From Hydractinia symbiolongicarpus (Eukaryota > Cnidaria > Hydrozoa > Anthoathecata > Hydractiniidae): 64,000 nucleotides of DNA. A program made the position numbers and the translations under genes. Location of the stretch: the NCBI RefSeq assembly GCF_029227915.1, contig NC_079880.1, forward strand, positions 23,498,501-23,562,500, given 5' to 3'. Below, piece by piece: positions 44,932 through 56,900 of the stretch. The notes beneath the pieces are model-generated. The model searched no databases. It was given only the letters and a program-made list of their open reading frames with translations, and was not told the DNA's origin. Position 1 is the first letter of the stretch, and every line of letters begins with the position of its first letter.

Positions 44932-45294
44932 TCATTCAGGAATTGCATCTTCAGAAACTGGCATGACAACGTCCATCAATGCTTCAAGTTTGAATGCAGT
45001 TTTATCTAAATAATAAAAAGTTATATTTTCATGCAAATGTCTTTTTGAGAAAAAGCTAATAAGGAAGTGAAAACAAAGCTGCAATATGCAGATATAAAGG
45101 TAAAACAGAGACTTACTGTATACTCTGATGAATGATGCAGGTAAAAGTTGATATTTAATAACACAGAGATAAACAGGAATACCAGTTAAAATAAATATGG
45201 TACAATATGTTGATTCTAATGGATAATCTACAAACGGTGCTGCAACGAGATAGATTGAACATAACAACATCACGATTGGTATAATAATCCACAC
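44932..45294 (-). CDS. SLC7 light-chain amino acid transporter, last two exons
   Basis: C-terminal part of an APC-superfamily light subunit (LAT/b0,+AT/xCT group) that exchanges amino acids at the plasma membrane with an SLC3 heavy chain. Exon 45294-45117 (acceptor TTGTTTAG, donor ACA|GTAAGT, 178 nt, phase 1) encodes two hydrophobic helices, IIIPIVMLLCSIYLVAAP and CTIFILTGIPVYLCVI, matching TM11-12. Exon 45005-44932 (74 nt) gives the short cytoplasmic tail KLEALMDVVMPVSED ending at TGA; the ALMEVVxPxxED pattern is typical of the b0,+AT type. The intervening 111 nt is intron. Upstream exons should lie above 45300 but none was found; Helitron and LINE insertions occupy 45500-47950. Either a large intron or an orphaned gene end. 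Confidence 0.7.
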   Translation of the reverse strand: MWIIIPIVMLLCSIYLVAAPFVDYPLESTYCTIFILTGIPVYLCVIKYQLLPASFIRVYSKSLFYLYICILQLCFHFLISFFSKRHLHENITFYYLDKTAFKLEALMDVVMPVSEDAIPE

Positions 45295-45509
45295 CTAAAC
45301 AAAATTAAATTATTGACATGCGCTCAGGATCTTTGTGGAAAAATAAATAATAAAGCTGTTGTTTGTCAAAATATTAAAGCGCGAACAGTTATAGTGTAAA
45401 GTTATCGCCTATAATAATACAGTGTGTCAGTGGCTATGTGAGGGGCAATTTCATTTGCCTTTGATGTCTCCGAATTTTCTCAAATTTTCTCCATTTTTTT
45501 ATATTAACC

Positions 45510-45887
45510 TGTCGGTGGCCCATAGATAATTACACGGGTTTGCATGTCCTGTACTTACCGCATTTCGTGCGTTTCGCTACTGCGGTTACCATTTTGCGTG
45601 ACACACAGACAAAGGTATGCGGGTATTTCAAAATAGGCTAGTTGATAGCCCGTGCTTAAAACAAAGAGTTCTCCCGTCCCTTATATATTGCATTTCGTTT
45701 TTCCGTAACAAAAAGTCAAACAGACGCACGAACAGACATACGGAATACGGCTATTAATAAAGAGACTAGTCGGTGGTACGTGGAACAGTCCAGGGGATCG
45801 CCTGTCCTTTTTATGCAGCTTTGCATGTGTCTCGCTACTTGTGGTACCATTTTGCGTAAAAGACAGACGTATACGGGTATTATAGTA
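45510..45887 (-). mobile_element. Three tandem short Helitron units on the minus strand
   Basis: Minus-strand order: 45887-45766 (CTATACTATAATACCCG start, ends CGACTAG), 45765-45638 (TCTCTTTATTAATAGCCG start, ends CTAG at 45641-45638) and 45637 to about 45510. This is the same head-to-tail CTAG|TC arrangement as at 6311-8563, on the other strand. Confidence 0.6.
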
Positions 45888-46280
45888 TAGATCAAGCCAT
45901 TACAATGCCCTTGAAATTTAACTTGGAAACAAGGTGGTGACGTCCGTCATTTTTCACTGAGTGGGTATCTAGAGACGACCTGGGACTAAATTGGGTCAGT
46001 TTTCCAAACCTGGGTCCTCGAATCTGTGTCGGAATGAACGGGTTGATGATGTCATAAAGGAACCTTAGAACATTGTTATTTCTGCAATTGTTTGTCATAA
46101 CTACATGACCTTATACTTGTTCTTATACGATGAAGGCAACTGATGTACAAATTTTTAAGAAAAAATGTTTCGTATCCTGACAGCTCCTTTCTGACGTCAG
46201 CAAAATTTTTAATCCCTGATAACTCTCTTTTTATTGACCTTTTGCCTAAGTGGATTTTTCCACGGGCTTTTATAGACTAG
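45888..46280 (+). mobile_element. Helitron unit of the 0.72 kb family, 5'-truncated
   Basis: Family interior (GACCTGGGACTAAATTGGG near 45975, TTCTGACGTCAGCA near 46190), then hairpin GTGGATTTTTCCAC and CTAG at 46277-46280. Confidence 0.65.
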
Positions 46281-47970
46281 TATCCTATATTAAATTAATG
46301 AAGCCATTACAGTGCACTTAAAACTTTAGTTGGCAGTAAAGCTTTTTTTTAAGTAGTTTCCATTTTCTGTTGGTAGTGAAGCTTTCAAACGTAAATATGT
46401 GGAAGAGAGAGTGAAAAACCGGATTTTAGAAGTGGAAACGTTGTCTAAAATTGGAGAAGCTTATCCGCATGCTGCTTACGCTGTCTTCGTACATGGATAT
46501 TGAATGGATATGTTTGCAACGACTGGGAGAGATTATTACTCTCTCTTCCAGTTAAATATGGAGGATTAGCAATTTTTGATCCGTCCAAACGTTGCGTCAC
46601 TGAGTACAGCAATTCTAGGCTCCTGACAAGTAAAGCGGTTGAAAAAGTGAAATGTCAAGACGATATTAATGACGAATTAATAGAGGACGTATTGAAGAAG
46701 CGAAAAAATGAAATTAAAACATAAAGAGGAAGACTTGTGAAATGAACTACTTCAGGAATGTTTTAAGGACGTGAGAATAGAGCCCGTATTACAGGAAATC
46801 GCTGGTGAACAGTTTTTTTCATCAACCATAACTACTACGAGACACGAGTAGACGTAGCTGCGAGAGGATTTTAGATCAGAGAGCAAATGGCTTTTTTTGA
46901 TGTGAAAGTTTTTAACCCAATGGCCAAAATGCACCTGAACCGTGATCTGAAAGCATGCTACAAAACCAATGAGTCAACTAAAATAAGATCGTATAATGCG
47001 AGACTCAATACTGTTGATCAAGGATCATTCACTCCCCTAATCTTCACATATTTTGGAAGGGTGTCTCGAGAATGTGCTACGTTTTACAACAAACTGTCTT
47101 GTTCGATTGCTGAAAAGCGAAATGAATCAGTGAGTATCACGAAAAATTGGCTGAGAACTGGATAAAGTTTCAATGTGCTAAGATGAAAGCTACTTTGTAT
47201 TCGTAGATCGAGAGGAGTAAAGTCTGAAGCATCGCTAGTTCGCGACACAGACGTAAACATTGTGCCGTTTGAAAGCAGATTGGTTTGTGAATAAGTTGAA
47301 CTGTTAAATCATTACCAAGTTGCGTCAATGTTTACTTTTATATGTTTCTTTGTTATCTTTCCACATATAACGTCTATGTACTTTTGTGTTTTTTGTTGTA
47401 GACAGGTTGATGAAAAAGAAAATTATACATGATTAAAACAAAAAAACAAAACAAAAAAAACTTAAAACTTTGAGCTCAAATAACTTGGAAACGAGGTGGT
47501 AACGTCAATGATTTTCATCGTTTGGGTAACTAGGGACCACTTAGGACCAATTTGGGTAAGTTTCCCAAACCTGGGTCCCCAAATCCGTTTTGGAATGAAT
47601 AGGTTGATGACGTCATCAAAAACCCTTTAAACCCTAATATCTCTGCAAGCGTTTGTCAAAAGTATATGATCCTATACATTTTCAGGATCAGCGTTTCAAT
47701 TTCTATACGATGAAGGCAACAGGTATACATATTTCTAAAAAATATTTTTTTTCGGTTTTGACGGCCGATTGCTGACTTCAGCAAAATATTTAAACCCCAA
47801 AATCTGATTAAGCGCTCACCAAAACCACATGATCATATACATATTTTTTGATCAGCAGTTTAAGCTCTACAAAATGGAGGCAACGTGAAACCAACTTTTT
47901 TTGTGTGTGTGGATGGGTTGCTAAGGTCATCAAAATTCAAACAACGCTTCGGCCTTCCGTTTTGCCAACA
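46281..47970 (+). mobile_element. Helitron-family unit split by a nested non-LTR insertion
   Basis: The family sequence runs through 46281-46327 and resumes at 47460 (CTTAAAACTTTGAGC...), with GGGACCACTTAGGACC near 47530 and GATGACGTCATC near 47605. Its 3' hairpin and CTAG are not seen. Confidence 0.6.
46328..47459 (+). mobile_element. Nested non-LTR retrotransposon, decayed
   Basis: Flanked by a perfect 12 bp duplication (ACTTAAAACTTT at 46316-46327 and 47460-47471) and ending in an A-rich tail, as for target-primed insertion. Contains the C-terminal region of a retroelement protein common in cnidarian genomes: EAYPHAAYAVFVHGY near 46465, LPVKYGGLAIFDPS near 46550, FFDVKVFNP near 46895 and GSFTPLIFTYFGRVSRECATF near 47030 (given in parts; SITKNWLRTG near 47140 closes it). 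Two internal deletions and several stops make it non-functional. Confidence 0.7.
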
Positions 47971-47971
47971 T

Positions 47972-48766
47972 TCACTGTTAGTATTTGACTATTCTTTAGA
48001 TAGCTAACTTTTAGTGCCGAACACATGTGGCCCAATAGCTAGCCAGGAGGCTGAAGGGAAATGGTCTTTAGCTAGCAAACGTTACTTTTCTACTAGTGAG
48101 CTAGCTAAAAGTTACTGCATGCTATGCAAATATTTATTTATGCTGTAGGGAATTGTTTTTTAGTAAGCCAGGTGGAATTCACAGCTTCGTCTGGAAAGTA
48201 TATATATAGCTATAGCTAACTAAATACTGTCACACTGCTAAACACTTATTTTCCCATAAAAATATAAATTGGTGTTTCCTACTAACGCTCAACGATAGGC
48301 TATTCTATTTTATATCTCGTGGAATAAGACGCGGTGAAAAAACGTGTATTTATAAATGTTGTTAATTAACTATATTTCATCCAACTTTAGGAGCATAAGC
48401 TTTTGCAAGTTTCAAGTACTTCGAGTCCTACTTATGTTGGAAATTCTGAAGCAATCTCGCAAAAGTTTATTCCCGAGAATAAATTTATAATCATTTCATT
48501 TGCATTAAAAGTTCTTTATGTAAGAACTAAAAATTGCGGCAGCAAAAAATTTGTTTGAAAGTAAAAATAGTAGAAAATGTTAAAATTTTCATCGAGGTAA
48601 TCCATAAAAAGGAAAGCACCCCACATATGGTGGGGTATTTGTCACCATGTGCCAAGACAGGTTCAGAGCTAGCTTCGAGAGCTCTGGGGACAAGAATGGT
48701 GAAAAAGGTGATCCGATTAATCTTTAAATATTTATCAGAATCTTTTCAAAAGGACAGGTTAATACT
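47972..48766. other. Non-coding stretch rich in AGCTAGC words
   Basis: Many GCTAGCTA-type words at 47995-48240, no gene. AT-rich to 48766. Confidence 0.5.
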
Positions 48767-48769
48767 GTG

Positions 48770-49180
48770 ACTAACTTAGTATTACAGTCTATTACTGAAT
48801 ACTACAAAGTATTAAAGTGTATTACTGAATACTACAAGGTATTACAGTGCATTACTGAATACTACAAGATATTACAGTGTATTACTGAATACTACAAGGT
48901 ATTACTGTGTACTACTGAATACTACAAAGTATTACAGCATATTACCGAATACTACAAGGTATTACAGTGTACTACAAGGTATTACAGTGTAATACCGAAT
49001 ACTACAAGGTATTACAGTGTATTACGGAATACTACAAGGTATTACAGCATATTACTGAATACTACAAAGTATTACAGTGTATTACTGAATACTACAAGGT
49101 ATTACAGTGTATTACGGAGTACTACAAAGTATTACAGTGTATTACTGAATACTACAAGGTATTATAGTGTATTTCTGAAT
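48770..49180. repeat. 30 bp minisatellite, about 13-14 units
   Basis: Unit ATTACAGTGTATTACTGAAT plus ACTACAAGGT with scattered substitutions; one partial unit near 48960. Because 30 is a multiple of three, long repetitive ORFs (ITEYYKVLQC) arise, but these are a by-product. Confidence 0.9.
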
Positions 49181-49672
49181 ATACTACAAAGTAATACATT
49201 GTAAAATACGGGATATTATTACGTACTACACCGTATTACTGTATATTGCAAAGATATTATGCTAGGCAGTAGTATGTATACCAGGCAGTATTATGTATTA
49301 ACAACATTACGATGTTGATAAATTGCCTAACGTCGTGTGTCGGATGCCGTTGTCGTCTTGGGAAGAATGCGACAATGTCGGATAGGACATATTCACAGAC
49401 TAAATGGATCCTTTCATGAAGTGCTTCCCGGGGTAGCAAACGTGCTCCACAATTTCGCTTTGCTCTCAAGGCTTAATTGCTTCGCAAAAACACGTCGGAA
49501 AAAAACGTTGTGCGCATCGGGTTAAACTAAAAGCACTATCTTCAATACGCACCATAACATTTACGAAAATAATACTTCTACATCCTAGGAGGTTTGTTAG
49601 ATCATTAATAACCTTAGAAGTCGGTGCGACCACTAACCAGAAGGCTGTAATAAGAAAAGTTACTGCCGATAG

Positions 49673-50894
49673 CCTAGTTATACGATGGCCCCTATGGCTC
49701 ACTTCTCTTCTCAATAAAAACAAGTCAAAACACTTCTCTTCTGTATAACAACACTTCTCTTCTGTACAAAAACACTTCTCTTCTGTATAAAAAACTTCTC
49801 TACTTTGATACCCAAAGTTCTCTTCCGTTCGAAACACTTGTCTTCCAAGTGCGAAAAAATTCTCTTCCATAAGCTTGAAAATTTCCCAGACTGAATCTGG
49901 TCCCTAATATATGAATTTATCCAGATCTTGTTCATGAATAAATGGCACACCCCGGGCCCTGCGCGTTTAAAATAAGATTTTTTGCAGGAAAAACTTTGCG
50001 AAATTTCAAGCTATATTCTTATACGGTCCCAGAAGCCTAATACGAGATTGTTTTTTTATCTACTTTCCACTAACTTTGAACTTTTATAATTGCGATTCGG
50101 CGAAATTAGAACGTCTTGCGGCTTACAATTGACCTCACTTTGTCCGGGAATACACATTGATTGTGATTTACAAAAACCAAGATATTTTTTTTGTAGCAGT
50201 AAACATTGTGATGTTTGTTGGGAAAAGAACTCGTGGTTTTCAAAAAACAAGATATATATATTTCTAAAATCCAAGCATTTTACATTGTTACAGGTGTTGT
50301 ATTACATATATCTTTCTACTGCACAAATCAAGGCGATATATTAATCAACAAATTCATGAGCTGTATCTTCATCTGATCTGGTACAGATAGTTCGCGAAAC
50401 TCTTCTAGCTCATTAAGATCTAAAGTTTTTTTAAAAAACTCCCAACCGTATATTTCTGGAACAAAGTACAATGAATCAGTCCTTCCGCGGGGAGCAGTAG
50501 CACCTTTTCTTGGTGCTAACAGATGTTGATGTTCTATCACTACTGCTAGCATGACTTGTGTTAGTTACACAAGACAACGAAGACCTTGTGGCTGATGGTT
50601 TCATGCTTGCTTGACGACGGTTGAAAAAAATATGTCACATGGCGAGGGGACTGGTCCCATGTAATAAACCTCAAAAAAGGTTAAAACTACGGACCAATGA
50701 TGTAAAATTGCGGACCAGATTTTAGAATTCAAGTTGTAAAGAGTCACATGCAGAGAAGTGTTAAGTGCAGAAGGGAAGTGTCAAAGTACTGAAGAGAAGT
50801 GTCAAAATACAGAAGAGAAATGTTTCGTTATATAGAAGAGAAGTGTTTTTGATTTGGAAGAGAAGTGAGCCATAGGAACCATCGTATAGTTAGG
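49673..50894. mobile_element. Non-autonomous inverted-repeat transposon, likely deleted IS3EU-like relative
   Basis: Inverted ends of about 37 bp (CCTA(G/A)(T/C)TATACGATGG, CCTATGGCTCACTTCTCTTC). Each is followed inward by an array of ACTTCTCTTCTGTA-type repeats at about 20-21 bp spacing (49700-49870 and 50745-50870). This is the same architecture as 8873-15380 with a different motif. An integrase C-terminal remnant is inside at 50340-50510 (-). No exact target duplication found. Confidence 0.65.
50340..50510 (-). pseudogene. Remnant of an IS3EU-like integrase C-terminus
   Basis: Reads RGRTDSLYFVPEIYG followed by LDLNELEEF and ends in a stop. It parallels SGRPDLMFFLPHNYN and FNADELELV at the end of the integrase at 9268-10561, with the GR-D-x-x-F-x-P spacing kept. 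No catalytic core is present. The assignment rests on this short block only. Confidence 0.45.
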
Positions 50895-51189
50895 AGATAA
50901 ATTTTGCCTAATTTGGCTTTCATAGCCTATTTAGGCTATTCAGTTGTCACGTGACGTACATATAAACATCGTTTAAAAATTCTGTGAAGTTTGCCGGTCT
51001 TCCGAATCAGTGTTTTTTCTATTAACTAAGGTCTAATCAATAATATATACAGCGAGACTTAGTTATTATAGTTTATTTTTTTGTTCTATTTTTTCATTTT
51101 AACATCATGTTTTTGCAGAAAACTTTGTAGCTAAGTATCGTCTATAAATAATAGAAACAACATTATTTAGATCTACTGGAAACGGCAAT

Positions 51190-51720
51190 TGTTTATATAA
51201 TTCCAGAGCCTTTGCTATCTACTTCGAGCTGTCGATTCGATTGAGCTGCGTTTACATTCAAACTTTTATGCTTCACATAATGTTGATAAAAAAATTATGG
51301 AGAACTTTCCTGGTATTGAAAGAGGACTTTTTGAATCAATATTTCCTCATGATGTTGCTGATGAATTTACAGGAAATAAAAACTTAGATAGAATATCATG
51401 TGTTATCAAGGAAGCCATTTTTAATCCTAAGAATACAAGATTCTGCTCTTTAATGGATATGCTTGCTCTTGCAATAGTTATTGGGAAAAATATTGAAACC
51501 GTATACCCTCATGATATAGATGATATCCATGGAAGTTATGATAATGGGTTGATTACCCCAAGAACAAGTACAGAATATACGAGCGAATGAATCACCATTA
51601 GTAGTCAAGAATGGGTGAGGTGAGAAAAATGCCATTTGGGTTATTTGAGCCAAATTACTTTGTATATACCTCCTACTACCATGAAAAAAGACAAAACGTC
51701 AGCAACAATGAATTTAAATG
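51190..51720 (+). pseudogene. Decayed OTU/vertnin-like fragment
   Basis: From about 51200 one frame reads LLRAVDSIELRLHSNFYASH, then from ATG 51297 an open run of 97 codons including FCSLMDMLALAIVIGKNIETV, YPHD and ITPRTS. The order RAVS, ELR, FY-x-H, ALA...I..VYP and PR is that of the vertnin/OTU-like domain proteins common in cnidarian genomes. After the stop at 51588 the next frame continues with MPFGLFEPNYFVYT. The expected GDCLF-type cysteine block is missing. Probably a broken copy from a repeat family. Family assignment is tentative. Confidence 0.35.
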
Positions 51721-53100
51721 GCAAAGGTTTAAAGGCCCGTAATCACCCTGTAGGCAACTTTTTTTAGGAGTGCCTATTTTATTGTACAAAATGAAAGATA
51801 TACATAAGAAAACATTATCCTGAAGATTTTATTGAAAACTGACAACCAGAACATGTTCAAATGTTTCATAGAAATAAACCCCAATTTCTCTTCGCCTACA
51901 GAACCGCCATTGCATTTCATTGCACGAATCATGCGATAATAAACGTACGGCAAAATCTATAACATGGTTGCTGGATTCATGACATTACAGAAAAAATAAT
52001 GCATGAGGGAGTGTCTCCGTAGCTGTGTTTCCATCGTAATGATTTTATAAATGTATCCACAAAGTTCCGAACATAATAAATCAGATAAATCAATCGAAGT
52101 TTCTGTGTTATTCTTTATTATTTAAACGTTCTAAATTACTGAAATCAGACTTCTTTGCAACACTGACCACCTGTTGTTGCTGTTTCCGAAGACAGCTTCG
52201 CCTCGCTAGCTGTCTTACCTTTTGATTATTTTCCTTTGTTCAAACAGTTAGTCGTTTCTTTATGGAGACGGTATCAGATCCAGACAATTAGAATACCTAA
52301 ATTTTCAGAATTTCCCCTTTGATGCTCTAAATTTAATTATCTCCATAGTGCTTCAACTATCTTCAACTATCACAATGAGCATTCTCCCCCGTTGGGTATT
52401 TTGGCTTATAATATGCAGTAATCCCGGTCATGATATTAAAAAAAGAGAGAGCGTTATAAGCATTAATTATCATAATTAATAACTACGAGGCAATGCTGTG
52501 ATTTCTTCTTTCTGTTTTGTTTTGTCTGGTCTCTAAAAACATTGACGAATAGAATAGAAGAAAATTAAATCTGAGTGGAGAAAGTGATACTTATGTTTTT
52601 ACGCGCGGCCACTTTTTTAAACAGAATTAAAATTTCTTTCTACTTTTTGCAAAGACAAAACAAGCCAAAAAGAACAGCATTGTGACTCGGAGCCTACCAT
52701 ATTGTGATTTTATCGAACTCCATCTCAGAGCTCATTTAAAGTTAAGGCCGTTTGGTTACCTACGGTTTCACACGAACATTTTGTGACTGCCCGCTTATTA
52801 GACGGGCATAAGAGAACAACAAGGTCGTTAAATATGGCGGCTGAAAAAAACAACAATAAATTTAAGATATTAAAGTAGTACATTATTTCCATTTCTTATA
52901 CCTTTTACATCCTCAAATTTTCAGGAAAGCCATAACTCCGTCTGAACTTTGAAATAAATAAATAAAATGTACATGTTAATTTTTTTTCGATAAGGGTGAT
53001 TACGCGCCTTTAAGAGGTAGCTAAGAAGTAATTTATTGCTTGTGTTTTTAAAAGAAAAAGTTCTGAACATTGCAAGTAAACATTCAGCTTTATTTCTTAG
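51721..53100. other. Non-coding stretch
   Basis: No gene, RNA or clear repeat recognised. Confidence 0.45.
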
Positions 53101-53204
53101 AAATAATTAATAATGCATTAGCTGCACATATTTTTATGTTTTACCCAAATATCTTCAAGATTTAACATATTCTTGCTGAAGTGCCAGTAACGACATGTTC
53201 TTGT

Positions 53205-53995
53205 GAAAGATCTTGGAGGAAAGAATACAGAAGGAGAAACAACTTCATTTCTGTACGCTTTAAATGTATTGAATTTTCTATTGTTTTTAATTTCAAAAGA
53301 ATCAGTGCGTGAGGTGCTCGACCGAGTCTTTTTCGCAAAAAAATGATCAAATTCCATATTCTCCTTTAATAGGGGCTGACTTTTTTCTATTAAAATCTGA
53401 CTGTAACACGCTGCAGGCACGTGATATTTGTATGGAAAGTGTGCCTAATATAAGACGGTAAACATTGCTGCTAAAAACTTCAACAATACGTTTGGAAATA
53501 AGCGTTTATCCATGATATTAACCTATTTTTGCAGGCTTGAGTATACCACTTTGATCATGAAAAACAATATAGATAGATATGCGCCGGACGAGTGCCGACA
53601 AAATGTGTGCTGGATTAATGTTTATTCTAACTAAAGAAATAACTTCTTATAACAGAACGTCGTTTTAAAACGAGATAATAAACTTTTTCTTTTTGTTTAT
53701 AAAAGTGTCGAGCATGTGTTTCTTCGCTAATTATGTTAACATAAGAACAAAAGAAATTTTACCGATTTCAATATGGCTTCTTATTTTGTTAATATTATCA
53801 AATTCATCATCAAATTATCTAATTGTTTTTGTAACCAATCATAGTTGCGAATTGTTATTCACGAATAATTTAGTCACACAACCGCCAAAATTTTAAATTA
53901 AATTTCTATACAGACGCCTGCTAGAACCTCACGCAGTGTTTCAAAAGATTTAAAAGAGTTGTTTCTCCTTCCGTATTCTTTCCTCCAAGATTATA
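53205..53995. repeat. Inverted repeat flanking 0.7 kb
   Basis: The words TTGTTTCTCCTTC and GTATTCTTTCCTCCAAGAT occur on + at 53958-53993 and inverted at about 53209-53245. The interior and flanks show no gene I can identify; short ORFs there compete on the same strand. Confidence 0.5.
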
Positions 53996-53999
53996 ATTT

Positions 54000-56900
54000 T
54001 AAAACTTTTGTTCAGGATCGATTTAATGGCTATGTGTTGCTAAATATCCAAAACGGGATGAAAATAAATTTAAATGATGTATCGATATGCTGGCAATAAA
54101 ATATCCAAAAAGACTTAAAATGTTAGATATCCTGAACGACGATTAAAAGTGTAACAGTCTTGATAAAAAAGGAATAAATCTTGTATATTATTATCTGTTG
54201 TTTAAATGTCCCCATTTTAAATTCCCTAAAAGTATTAACGTATGACATCAAATTTTTTTAAAAAAAACATTTAAATTACTCAAGTTGTACAAAAAACATT
54301 CCAAAATATAATCTTTGTCAGCTAAAAAACTAAAAAACCCACCTTACACTTACTTAGCAAAGATGAGTCTGAGAGATGATTTTAAGCTATTTCAGCCGTT
54401 TAAGGGCGTTAAAGGCCGTTGGCTTCCAGGGCGCCGCACTGAATTCGTTTGGGGCTCACAACGCCCTCAAACCCCCAGTTGTCAGGCGGTGAAGCCTATT
54501 CGAAGTTTTTTTACACGAGTCAAAAAAGCCCTGCACGCTAGCCATGTCGCAAATAATGCACTAAGAATTTTCTAGTCAACGGCAGTCTACTATCACCCCA
54601 CCAGCGGACATATTATGAAAAAAGAAGTCCATATTCGACGGCACTACCAGCGTTCAACAAAACTTATTGTGCCATGTTGATACTGCATTTCTAAATGATG
54701 TCATTAAAATTTAACATTATTGTTATACATTGGAAGGTATTGTGAATTTGATTCTTTTGAGGTTGAGATTGTGATTTTTGTTTGACCTTTTATATTTTCA
54801 AAATGCAGACCTTTGTTTGTTATGAACTTATTATAGACAATTTACTTTGCTTTTATATCTAATATTTTAGTGATTAAATAGTTTTGTAAAAAAAGAACTT
54901 ATGAAATAATGACTATCCGAATATGTTTTTAAACCATTACGGTGTCTTTAAGTCAATTTTCCTATTAAAACTCTAAAGTTCTTTGACCTAAGCTAGATTG
55001 CTTTTTTCTTAAAAAATAATTTCTTGTAGCTCAACCTTGGCCTGGTGATTAAACAATTATATTAAGTATGTGAAAGGATGGAGAGTGACATTAATGACGG
55101 AGATCTTACTTGAGCTGTTTCGTACCCTTTTGATCGGTCCCTATTTTTGGCAAGATTTAAAACCTAATGTTCCTACATAATTGGTTCTCACATATAAGAT
55201 AATGTGTCTTGTACAACTACTGTTTTTTTGTGACAACCAGAAAATTATAGCTAAACAGCTTTGCCTTGATTAACACACCGTTAAGTTTCGCAACCCAATG
55301 AAAAAAAATATAGTTGCTATCAGCTGTTGGATTTTTCGCAAATCTTATTAACAGTTTGTAGAAAAGAGGAAATGCAGTTAAAGCTAAGGTTACGTCGGCA
55401 CTTTTGCAATGACGTCATTAGAAAATTATTATTCGACCAGAATAATCTTGTCTAAATTTTAGGTATTGCTTTTTTTCTTAAATTAATTTCGGGTCTGGTT
55501 AGTTCATTTATATTTGGTTCTAAGACAAGTTCTTAAGATTTTGTTCACGCAAGAAGGTATTTAAAGATTATATCTTCGAAATTTTTGAATAAAGTAACTG
55601 GAAAGAAGTTTACTCAAGTTTTGAAAGTAAATCGAAACACCGAAATCATAACATTTGCAAAACATATATTATTAAGAGACAAACAAAAAGATCTCTGTCT
55701 CTCCTATATATCTTTATGCACCAGTCAGGGTTAAACAAGACAAAAAAGTGTTAAACAAGACAAAACAGGATTAAACAAGAGAGAACAGGGTTAAACAAGA
55801 CAAAAGTTGAAGAGGCTTTTGAAACTTTTACTTTCAGATTCTTAGGTTATTATTGCAAGAAATTTTACAAAATAAACACCCTAAAATGTATTTTCGAAAC
55901 AATCTGACAGATGTATTTAGAAGTTTGAGTGTTCATATTGAATGACAACTAAATGCGTCACTGTTTCTAATAACAACTTGATTTTAATGAGACTTTCAAA
56001 GCATATTTTTACATACTAATTTCAGTGTGATTCTGGCTAATTAAGCTTTTCAAAGTGTTTAACTTTGTACAACTTAAAAAACGGATCTTTTATGCGCTGG
56101 TTTCCTAGATTTATAGAGATTACACACATATTAAATGTTTTTCTAAATTTGACAGCTAAGACCATTTCAAAATACATGGAATGTTAACATATATGTCGTG
56201 TTTACAATTGTGATATTTCTTTCCATCTTGTTGCGTTAAGTTATATGAATAAAAATATGAATGACGATTCACGCTTTTTTAAAACAAAACAAAAGTTTGA
56301 ATTTCCAATGCCTTTTTCCTCTATAAGATGTTTAAAGAAGAGGACAAAGAAGTCTGTCTATAAATCTGTCAATTTTAATAATTAATTTTTCTTTTTCTTT
56401 CATTTAAACATATTTTCCGCTTCCATTTCCCTCTGCTCAACTACACTCACTGGTCACGTTAGTTAGCACAGAGACTGATACCAATCTGTTTTTTATGTTT
56501 TTTTATTGCTGTTATGGTTTCACATGTAGATACTGAATTGAAAATTGGGCAAAAAAAATTGGGCAGAAAATAAGAAATGCCAAATAAGAACCGGAAAAAA
56601 CATTGGTTGCCTAGCAAACATGTGGTCACTTTTTAACCACCTTTCTTTATCGATAATGTAAGTTAACAAAAGATATAATAACGGATAATGTACCATAGTA
56701 ATCTTAATCATAGCAGAGCTAAAAAAAATGCTGTAATCATGTGATCTCTGTTTACAATAATAAACGGCTACCGTAAATATGAAAATGGATTTGATTGGTT
56801 ATCACATTCACAATTGGTTTTGTATTACGTTACTAGGGTATGTTTTTATAACATTGTGAACAAAGAGATGGCTTTTTATGAAACCAATCATAGAACTCGT

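Noticed and set aside
48767-49204. 145-codon repetitive ORF (ITEYYKVLQC repeats)
   Set aside because: By-product of a 30 bp minisatellite; similar reading in a second frame and no unique sequence at either end.
49466-49950. Minus-strand ORFs with EEKCF-type repeats
   Set aside because: Reads through the subterminal repeat array of an inverted-repeat transposon.
53118-53420. Two overlapping minus-strand ORFs
   Set aside because: Two frames are open over the same bases and part belongs to an inverted repeat; no family recognised.
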